Of a stretch of DNA of 64,000 nucleotides, positions 58,599-64,000 are shown piece by piece. The notes under the pieces were generated by a model. That model was not told the DNA's origin. It saw only the letters and a program-made list of their open reading frames with translations, and made no database searches. Location: assembly GCF_017355365.1 (NCBI RefSeq), contig NZ_JADIJR010000004.1, forward strand, positions 62,001-126,000, given 5' to 3'. Made by a program: the position numbers and the translations under genes. This stretch comes from Microbacterium sp. SD291 (GTDB lineage Bacteria; Actinomycetota; Actinomycetes; Actinomycetales; Microbacteriaceae). Numbering within the stretch: position 1 is the first letter of the stretch; every line of letters begins with the position of its first letter.

Positions 58599-59648
58599 GT
58601 GCACGGTGAATACAAGGTCCCAGGTGGAAAGCTGGTCGTCGTCGACCTCGACATCGAGGACGGCCGCATCGCTCGCTTCCGGCTCGCCGGCGACTTCTTC
58701 CTCGAGCCGGACACGGCGCTGGACGACATCGACGATGCGGTCACGGGGCTCCCGGTGGAGACGGATGCCTCGGCCATCGCCGCGGCCGTGCGCGCCGCGC
58801 TGCCCGAGGGAGCGCAGCTGCTCGGCTTCACCCCGGAGGCTGTCGGCACCGCGGTGCGCCGCGCCCTGGTCACAGCTCCGGGGTGGCGCGACTTCGACTG
58901 GGAGGTCGTGCACGACAAGGCGGTCTCGCCGCGCATGAACCTCGCCCTCGACGAAGTCCTCACCTCTCGCGTGGGCGAGGGGCGCCGGCGCCCGACGCTG
59001 CGGATCTGGGAGTGGGACCAGTCGGCCGTCGTGATCGGATCGTTCCAGTCGTACCGAAACGAGGTCGATCCGGAGGGCGCAGCCCGTCACGGCTTCGACG
59101 TCGTGCGGCGGATCTCCGGCGGTGGCGCGATGCTCATGGCCGCGGGGCAGATCATCACGTACTCGCTGTACGTGCCTGCCTCGCTGGTTCAGGGGATGAC
59201 CTTCGCCGACTCGTACGCTTTCCTCGACGACTGGGTGCTGCAGGCGCTTCGGTCCCTCGGCATCGACGCGATCTACCAGCCGCTCAACGACATCGCGAGC
59301 TCCACCGGCAAGATCGGCGGCGCCGCGCAGAAGCGCCTCGCGAACGGGGGAGTGCTGCACCACGCCACTCTGTCGTACGACATCGACGGTCAGACGATGA
59401 CCGAGGTGCTGCGGATCGGGCGCGAGAAGCTCAGCGACAAGGGCACGACGTCTGCGGCGAAGCGCGTGGACCCGCTGCGGAGCCAGACGGGCCTTCCGCG
59501 CGCAGAGATCATCGAGCGCTTCAAGGACACCTTCCGCTCGCTGACGGATGCCGAGGTCGGCACGATCGCGCCCGACGAGTACGCCGAGGCCGAGGCCCTC
59601 GTGGCGTCGAAGTTCGCGACCGACGCCTGGCTGCACCGTGTCCCCTGA
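58599..59648 (+). CDS. Lipoate-protein ligase with N-terminal accessory domain
   Basis: A 349-residue protein. Residues 1-85 (EYKVPGGKLVVVDLDIEDGRIARFRLAGDFFLEPDTALDDI) match the lipoate-ligase accessory (LplB-like) domain, placed before rather than after the catalytic domain. The latter starts about residue 105: MNLALDEVLTSRV, RIWEWDQSAVVIGSFQSYRNEVD, RRISGGGAMLMAAGQIITYSL and the lysine in STGKIGGAAQKR. It would activate lipoate with ATP and attach it to 2-oxo-acid dehydrogenase E2 or glycine cleavage H protein. Confidence 0.9.
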   Translation: MHGEYKVPGGKLVVVDLDIEDGRIARFRLAGDFFLEPDTALDDIDDAVTGLPVETDASAIAAAVRAALPEGAQLLGFTPEAVGTAVRRALVTAPGWRDFDWEVVHDKAVSPRMNLALDEVLTSRVGEGRRRPTLRIWEWDQSAVVIGSFQSYRNEVDPEGAARHGFDVVRRISGGGAMLMAAGQIITYSLYVPASLVQGMTFADSYAFLDDWVLQALRSLGIDAIYQPLNDIASSTGKIGGAAQKRLANGGVLHHATLSYDIDGQTMTEVLRIGREKLSDKGTTSAAKRVDPLRSQTGLPRAEIIERFKDTFRSLTDAEVGTIAPDEYAEAEALVASKFATDAWLHRVP

Positions 59649-59678
59649 GCGCACCGTGTCCCTGAAGCGCAGGGCTCC

Positions 59679-60647
59679 GTGACCTCGGTCGTCGAACGCG
59701 CGGAGCGAGAGGAGACGCCGCTCGGCGCGGTCACCGTCATCGAGGGCGACAACCTCGCGGTCGCGGCGACCCTGCCCTCGGCATCCTTCACCCTGGTCTA
59801 CCTGGACCCCCCCTTCAACACCGGCCGGACGCAGGAGCGCCAGGTGGTCACCGCACGCCGTGCCGCCACAACTCCGGAGAACCCGGGCGATCTCGGCCCG
59901 GATGCCGCGGTTCCGGCGGATTCGGCGGCGGATCTCCGGAGTTCTGGCGGAGCTTCGGCCGAGACCGAGATCCGGCACGGCTTCCACGGGCACCGGTACG
60001 AGCGGGTTCGCGGGATGCTGCGCGCCTACGACGACCGCTTCGACGACTACGGCTCGTTCCTGATGCCCCGGCTCGAGGAGGCCTGGCGGCTGCTCGCCGA
60101 CGAGGGCACGCTGTACCTGCACCTCGACTACCGCGAGGCGCATTACGCAAAGGTGATGCTGGATGCCGTGTTCGGGCGCGACTGCTTCCTGAACGAGCTG
60201 ATCTGGGCATACGACTACGGCGCGAAGTCCCGCAGCCGCTGGCCGACGAAGCACGACACGATCCTCGTCTATGTGAAGAACCCGCGCGAGTACGTGTTCA
60301 ACTCCGAAGACGTCGACCGAGAGCCGTACATGGCCCCGGGTCTCGTCACGGCCGAGAAGGCCGCCCGCGGCAAGCTCCCGACCGACGTCTGGTGGCACAC
60401 GATCGTGCCGACCACCGGGCGCGAGAAGACCGGATACCCGACGCAGAAGCCCGAAGGCGTCCTTCGGCGCATCGTCACGGCATCGAGCCGACCGGGCGAC
60501 CGCGTGCTCGACCTCTTCGCCGGCAGCGGCACCACCGGGGCCGTCGCCTCGGCGCTCGGGCGCGAGGCCGTGCTCGTCGACGACAACCCCGAGGCGATCA
60601 GGGTGATGCGGGAGCGGATGCCGCACGCCGAGGTGACCGCGCTCTGA
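59679..60647 (+). CDS. DNA methyltransferase (N4/N6 type, beta order), orphan
   Basis: A 322-residue methyltransferase. Motif IV DPPFN (Asp43) comes first and motif I FAGSGTT (about residue 280) near the end, the beta-class order; the WPTKHDTILVYVKN and YPTQKPEGVLRRIV segments are typical. It would methylate adenine or cytosine in a short DNA site. No restriction gene lies nearby. Residues about 63-90 (TTPENPGDLGPDAAVPADSA...) are an insertion from family B repeat, and the first 13 residues come from a family D repeat. GTG 59679 is chosen as the upstream start; an internal start at about residue 15 is possible. Confidence 0.88.
   Translation: MTSVVERAEREETPLGAVTVIEGDNLAVAATLPSASFTLVYLDPPFNTGRTQERQVVTARRAATTPENPGDLGPDAAVPADSAADLRSSGGASAETEIRHGFHGHRYERVRGMLRAYDDRFDDYGSFLMPRLEEAWRLLADEGTLYLHLDYREAHYAKVMLDAVFGRDCFLNELIWAYDYGAKSRSRWPTKHDTILVYVKNPREYVFNSEDVDREPYMAPGLVTAEKAARGKLPTDVWWHTIVPTTGREKTGYPTQKPEGVLRRIVTASSRPGDRVLDLFAGSGTTGAVASALGREAVLVDDNPEAIRVMRERMPHAEVTAL
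59687..59716 (+). repeat. Family D repeat in the methyltransferase 5' end
   Basis: GGTCGTCGAACGCGCGGAGC (first 20 nt) matches the 35277 copy at 25 of 30 positions over its full length. Confidence 0.55.
59866..59947. repeat. Family B palindromic element, copy 3, inside a coding sequence
   Basis: CCACAACTCCGGAGAA (59866-59881) and ATCTCCGGAGTTCTGG (59932-59947) are inverted arms with 14 of 16 matches, 82 bp overall, the same length as copy 2. Read in frame through the methyltransferase. Confidence 0.65.
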
Positions 60648-60688
60648 TCCGGAACGTGAGTGCTCCGCGGCCTAGGCGGTCAGCGCAC

Positions 60689-62092
60689 TCACGAGTCGAA
60701 TCCCATGCCGACGGCGTCGAGCGCCTTCAGGAACAGGTTGCGCCTGCCCTCGTTGTGGTCCGCCCGGTTCATCGCGGCTCGCACGAGGTTGATGCCGATC
60801 GCCGCCGCAGGCTCCGGCGGGAACGGGATCGGCTTCTCGCGGACCATCCGCAGCTCGGTCCGCTCGGTCGCGACGCCCGACAGCCGGTCGAGCATGACGT
60901 CGGCGGCGAAGCGGGCGGCGCCGACGCCGAGTCCGGTGAATCCTGTCGCGTAGGCCACGCGCCCCCGGCGCGCGGTGCCGAAGAACGCGCAGAAGCGGCT
61001 CGAGGAGTCGATCGCGCCGGCCCACCGGTGCGTGAAGCGCAGGCCCTCGAGCTGCGGGAACGTCGTGAAGAAGTGCGAGGCGAGCCTGCGGTGACTCTCC
61101 ATGCGGTCCTCGTACTCCGGGCGAACCTTGCCGCCGAAGTGGTAGACCGCGTCGTACCCGCCGAACAGGATGCGGTTGTCACCGGTGAGCCGGTAGTAGT
61201 GGAACTGATTCGCGCTGTCGGCGAGCCCCTGGCGGTTCGACCATCCGATGGAAGCGAGCTGGGAGGCCGACAGCGGCTCCGTCATCAGCACGTAGTCGTA
61301 CACGGGCACAGTCATCAGCCGGTTGCGCTTGAGCAGCGACGGGAAGACGTTGGTGCCGAGCGCCACGGCATCCGCCGTCACCCGGCCGCCCTCGGTCACC
61401 AGCGTGATCGGGCCGGAGCCGTCGCCCTCGACCGCTCGCACCAGGGAGTGCTCGTAGATCTCCACGCCGAGGTCGGCGGCGACGCGCGCCAGCTCGAGGC
61501 CGAGCTTCGAGGGGTGCACCATCGCGCAGCCCTCTCGGTCCCAGTCGCCCGCGAGGAAGGTGTCCGAGTGCACCTCGGCCTGCACCGCCTCGCGATCGAG
61601 GAAGCCGGGCTCGTCGCGGAACCATTCGACCTGATGGGGCTCGACGGCGATCGCCAGCTGACCGGTGCGCTCGAACTCCGCGTCCATGTCGTACCGACGG
61701 ACCGTCTGCTCGATGCCGTCGAGGTTCTCCAGGCCCATCTCCTCGAGACGGTCGATCTCCTCCGGCCACCTGTTGACGCCGTTCTCGTGACCGTGGGTCA
61801 GGCTCGCCTCGCAGAAGCCGCCGTTGCGACCGGATGCCGCCCACGCGATGCGCGATGCCTCCAGCAGTGCCACGCGGCGGCCGGGGTCGCGCTCCTTGGC
61901 GCGGATGGCCGTCCACAGGCCCGCGTATCCTCCGCCGACGACCGCCAGGTCGACGGTCGTATGGCCCGCGAGCGCCGGATGCTCCGGGCGCTCGACGTCG
62001 TCGAGCCAGAACACGCCGAACGCGGTGCCCGTGAGGGATTCGTCGATCGCCGACTCGGCGGGACGGCGGCGCTCGAAGACAGTGGTGCCCAT
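60689..62092 (-). CDS. FAD-dependent amine oxidase-like protein (PuuB type)
   Basis: A 467-residue DAO-family flavoprotein. VDLAVVGGGYAGLWTAIRAKERDPGRRVALLEAS is the FAD fold, WAASGRNGGFCEASLTHG the flavin-contact segment, and YATGFTGLGVGAARFAADVMLD the C-terminal FAD motif. It resembles gamma-glutamylputrescine oxidase and related amine oxidases, but the substrate is unproven. The Lrp-type regulator just upstream on the same strand suggests control by an amino acid or amine. A GGAG lies upstream of the ATG. Confidence 0.87.
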   Translation of the reverse strand: MGTTVFERRRPAESAIDESLTGTAFGVFWLDDVERPEHPALAGHTTVDLAVVGGGYAGLWTAIRAKERDPGRRVALLEASRIAWAASGRNGGFCEASLTHGHENGVNRWPEEIDRLEEMGLENLDGIEQTVRRYDMDAEFERTGQLAIAVEPHQVEWFRDEPGFLDREAVQAEVHSDTFLAGDWDREGCAMVHPSKLGLELARVAADLGVEIYEHSLVRAVEGDGSGPITLVTEGGRVTADAVALGTNVFPSLLKRNRLMTVPVYDYVLMTEPLSASQLASIGWSNRQGLADSANQFHYYRLTGDNRILFGGYDAVYHFGGKVRPEYEDRMESHRRLASHFFTTFPQLEGLRFTHRWAGAIDSSSRFCAFFGTARRGRVAYATGFTGLGVGAARFAADVMLDRLSGVATERTELRMVREKPIPFPPEPAAAIGINLVRAAMNRADHNEGRRNLFLKALDAVGMGFDS

Positions 62093-62114
62093 TGATATCG
62101 CTCCGTTGGTGGGA

Positions 62115-62137
62115 CCCTTCGACAGGGGCAGGGACCC
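62115..62137. repeat. Dispersed repeat C, degenerate copy
   Basis: CCCTTCGACAGGGGCAGGGA followed by CCC, between the Lrp and oxidase genes. Confidence 0.6.
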
Positions 62138-62159
62138 GATGTGGGTGCGGGGTCGCGCC

Positions 62160-62627
62160 TCAGCGCGTGCCCCAGTTGTAGAGGTCCTTGTAGAGCCCGG
62201 CGTAGAGCAGGCTCTCGGTGTGGGTGATGCCCGGGATCGTGCGGATGCGGGTGGCGATCAGGTCGATCAGGTGCTCGTCGCTCTCGCACACCGCCTCGAC
62301 CAGGATGTCGAAGGTGCCGAGTGTGACGACCACGTAGGCCAGCTCGGTGATCTTCGTCAGCTCCTGTGCGATCGACCGCGGGTCGCTGTCGACGCGGATG
62401 CCGATCATCGACATACGATGGAATCCGAGCTGCATCGGGTCGGTGACGGCTACGATCTGGATGATCCCGGCCTCGGTCATCCGCTGCACGCGCTGGCGCG
62501 CCGCCGCTTCGCTCAGGCCGACGGCCCGGCCGATCTCGGCGTAGGGCCGGCGACCGTCCTCCTGAAGCAGCTCGACGATCTTCTTCGATACATCGTCCAG
62601 GGCAGGATGCTTCGGCGTGGAGCTCAT
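62160..62627 (-). CDS. Lrp/AsnC-family regulator
   Basis: A 155-residue Lrp/AsnC protein: DVSKKIVELLQEDGRRPYAEIGRAVGLSEAAARQRVQRMTEAGIIQIVAV is the helix-turn-helix, and the rest is the RAM effector domain (FDILVEAVCESDEHLIDLIATRIRTIPGI). It probably controls the downstream flavoprotein. The upstream 62628-62680 region is unusually AT-rich and rich in palindromes. A CAATAT box lies 6 nt before the ATG. Confidence 0.93.
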   Translation of the reverse strand: MSSTPKHPALDDVSKKIVELLQEDGRRPYAEIGRAVGLSEAAARQRVQRMTEAGIIQIVAVTDPMQLGFHRMSMIGIRVDSDPRSIAQELTKITELAYVVVTLGTFDILVEAVCESDEHLIDLIATRIRTIPGITHTESLLYAGLYKDLYNWGTR

Positions 62628-62644
62628 ATGACGATATTGTCATG

Positions 62645-62673
62645 CTGAATTGCATTCTGCAACTGATTCAGTT
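62645..62673. promoter_or_regulatory. Overlapping palindromes upstream of the Lrp gene
   Basis: TTGCA-TTC-TGCAA (62650-62662) and AACTGA-T-TCAGTT (62661-62673) overlap, within CTGAAT...ATTCAG (62645-62671). ATGAC/GTCAT (62628-62632, 62639-62643) lies nearer the start. A probable Lrp autoregulatory site. Confidence 0.5.
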
Positions 62674-62747
62674 GTTCATGTCGCTTCAACGTCCTGAATC
62701 CGCAGAAAGTGCTCTCGACCTGCACGGTCGGCGCGTCCGGTGTGGCT

Positions 62748-63725
62748 TCAGTGAGCCGCGCGCCGCGCCTCCCAGCCCGTCCGCACCATGTCGTCGACCG
62801 TGTACCGCATCTTCCAGTCGAGGTCGCGGGCGGCGAGCTCGCCGGTGGCGACGATGCGATCGGGGTCGCCGGCGCGCCGGGGCCCGATCTCGGGGGTGAA
62901 GTCGATGCCGGTCACGCGCGCAACGGCATCCATGATCTGCCTGACGCTGAGGCCGTCACCGGAGCCGAGGTTGTACGCCGGCTCGAGCGGCTGCCCGGCG
63001 GCGAGGCGCTGGGCGGCGGCCACGTGGGCGGCGGCGATGTCGCCGACGTGCACGTAGTCGCGCACGTTCGTGCCGTCCTCGGTGTCGTAGTCGTCGCCGT
63101 TGATGCGCGGCGTCTCGCCCGCGATCAGCTTCTCGAACACGATCGGGAACAGGTTGTGCGGGCTGACGTCGCAGACCGACGGGTCGGCGGAGCCGACGAC
63201 GTTGAAGTACCGGAGCGAGGTGTGCCGGAGCGGCGTCTCAGACTCTGCGGTCGCGACGGCCTGGTCGCGCAGCAGCCATTCGCCGATGAGCTTGGACTCG
63301 CCGTACGGGCTGGCCGGCTTCTTCTCGGTGCTCTCGACGACGAGCGGCACGTCGGGGGTGCCGAACACGGCGGCCGACGAGGAGAACACGATGCTGCCCA
63401 CGCCCGCGGCATCCATCGCCTCGAGGATCACCCGCGTGCCCTCGACGTTCTGCGCGTAGGTGTGCAGCGGGCGCTGCACCGAGACGCCGGCGTACTTGAA
63501 GCCCGCGACGTGGATGACGCCCACTGCGGCGTGGTCGCGGAGCGCCTTCTCGACGAGCTCGCGATCGAGGATGCTGCCCTGCACGAAGGGCACGCCCTCC
63601 GGCACGAACGACGCGACGCCGCTGGAGAGGTCGTCGAGCACGACGGGGGAGAGGCCTGCGTCCGCAAGGGCCCGTACGACGTGCGATCCGATGTAGCCGG
63701 CGCCGCCGGTGACGATCCAGGACAT
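62748..63725 (-). CDS. galE: UDP-glucose 4-epimerase
   Basis: A 325-residue extended SDR. VTGGAGYIGSHVVRAL is the NAD motif, SSSAAVFGTPD the serine region, SPYGESKLIGEWLL has the YxxxK catalytic pair, and the C-terminus (EPAYNLGSGDGLSVRQIMDAV, GPRRAGDPDRIVA) is typical GalE. It interconverts UDP-galactose and UDP-glucose in the Leloir pathway. GAAGGAGAAGC precedes the ATG. The gene follows galK with a 33-bp gap, probably in one operon. Confidence 0.95.
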   Translation of the reverse strand: MSWIVTGGAGYIGSHVVRALADAGLSPVVLDDLSSGVASFVPEGVPFVQGSILDRELVEKALRDHAAVGVIHVAGFKYAGVSVQRPLHTYAQNVEGTRVILEAMDAAGVGSIVFSSSAAVFGTPDVPLVVESTEKKPASPYGESKLIGEWLLRDQAVATAESETPLRHTSLRYFNVVGSADPSVCDVSPHNLFPIVFEKLIAGETPRINGDDYDTEDGTNVRDYVHVGDIAAAHVAAAQRLAAGQPLEPAYNLGSGDGLSVRQIMDAVARVTGIDFTPEIGPRRAGDPDRIVATGELAARDLDWKMRYTVDDMVRTGWEARRAAH

Positions 63726-63758
63726 GCTTCTCCTTCAGAGGGACTGATGCCTATTGTC

Positions 63759-64000
63759 TCAGGCGTCGCGGTGCGCGCCGGCGGACGGCGTCACGGTGAA
63801 CAGCAGCGGATCGGCGAAACCGGATGCCGCGAACGCGGCGGCCACGGCATCCGACACCGCCTGCACGGAGTCCTGCTCGACCAGGGCGATCGCCGCTCCG
63901 CCGAAGCCTCCGCCGGTCATCCGCGCCCCGAGGGCACCTGCCGCCAGCGCCGCCTCGACGGCGGTGTCGAGCTCGGGCACCGAGATCTCGAAGTCGTCGC
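63759..64000 (-). CDS. galK: Galactokinase (C-terminal part only)
   Basis: The gene enters from the right edge; about 80 C-terminal residues are visible. [29 protein letters not shown] is the GHMP-kinase C-terminal motif 3 in galactokinase form. It phosphorylates galactose, feeding GalE through GalT. The start is outside the window. Confidence 0.93.
   Translation of the reverse strand, partial: DDFEISVPELDTAVEAALAAGALGARMTGGGFGGAAIALVEQDSVQAVSDAVAAAFAASGFADPLLFTVTPSAGAHRDA

Noticed and set aside
59679..60647. Restriction-modification system
   Set aside because: Only the methyltransferase is present; the neighbours encode a lipoate ligase and a flavoprotein, with no endonuclease.
1..64000. 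tRNA, rRNA or riboswitch genes
   Set aside because: No cloverleaf-like inverted repeats with conserved TTCGANTC arm, no rRNA core sequence and no recognised aptamer pattern was seen; a covariance-model scan would be needed to exclude small RNAs.

Overview
The window is a stretch of very GC-rich chromosome from an actinobacterium, most likely a Microbacterium-like member of the Microbacteriaceae. The grounds are the GC3-driven codon use (every real gene throws long antisense shadows), the constant use of GGATGCC/GGCATCC in coding sequence, many GTG starts, many apparently leaderless genes (a TANNNT box 6-7 nt before the start codon) and the gene content. No rRNA, tRNA, CRISPR array, prophage or complete insertion sequence was seen. 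Both ends cut genes: a sugar ABC permease at the left and galactokinase at the right.

Region 1 (1-12.0 kb) is a plant-polysaccharide and pentose locus: a sugar ABC permease (YjfF type), an NAD-dependent epimerase/dehydratase, a LacI-family repressor, then araD, an FGGY (ribulokinase-like) kinase, araA, an aldose 1-epimerase and a GH27 glycosidase in one tight operon, followed by a secreted GH43-type galactanase/arabinanase-like enzyme. Two LacI-type operator signatures (TGTGACCGGTCACA before araD, paired TGTTGAC sites before the GH43 gene) suggest shared control. Together they would release, import and isomerise L-arabinose-type sugars.

Region 2 (12.1-27.0 kb) holds a DJ-1/PfpI protein with a divergent LysR regulator, an ABM-domain membrane protein, a thiolase that overlaps a flavoprotein tail to tail, a 2005-residue secreted amylopullulanase (alpha-amylase plus pullulanase with three starch-binding-like modules), a small unknown gene and a secreted M6 (immune inhibitor A type) metalloprotease.

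Region 3 (27.2-36.7 kb) covers valine and acyl-CoA catabolism: mmsA, acyl-CoA dehydrogenase, mmsB and enoyl-CoA hydratase. A small MarR/SRPBCC/YdeI operon follows, then etfB-etfA joined without a gap to a six-helix cytochrome b-like membrane protein whose N-terminus carries three copies of an RRGLPR-PGGE-WPP motif. The acyl-CoA dehydrogenase would feed electrons to ETF; the cytochrome is a candidate membrane acceptor.

Region 4 (36.7-45.2 kb) contains GNAT, thioesterase, SDR, several membrane proteins of unknown role and the proton-translocating transhydrogenase pntA-pntB. Region 5 (45.2-53.6 kb) is amino-acid catabolism: PutA-type proline/P5C dehydrogenase, a membrane protein/XRE regulator pair, a quinone-oxidoreductase-like MDR, and ddaH-rocD. 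Region 6 (53.7-64 kb) has an acidic protein, MarR-MFS, CutC, alpha/beta hydrolase, DUF1684, lipoate ligase, an orphan DNA methyltransferase, an Lrp-regulated amine-oxidase-like flavoprotein, and galE-galK.

The most unusual layer is not a gene but at least four families of short dispersed repeats (A: CGCGAGACTTCACGAATGTC palindromes; B: AACTCCGGAGAA-bounded palindromes; C: CCTTCGACAGGCTCAGGGAC; D: GGTCGTTGAGCGAGCG). They sit between genes and also inside reading frames (putA, rocD, the cytochrome gene, the DNA methyltransferase), where they add peptides such as PSTGSGTQ in frame.
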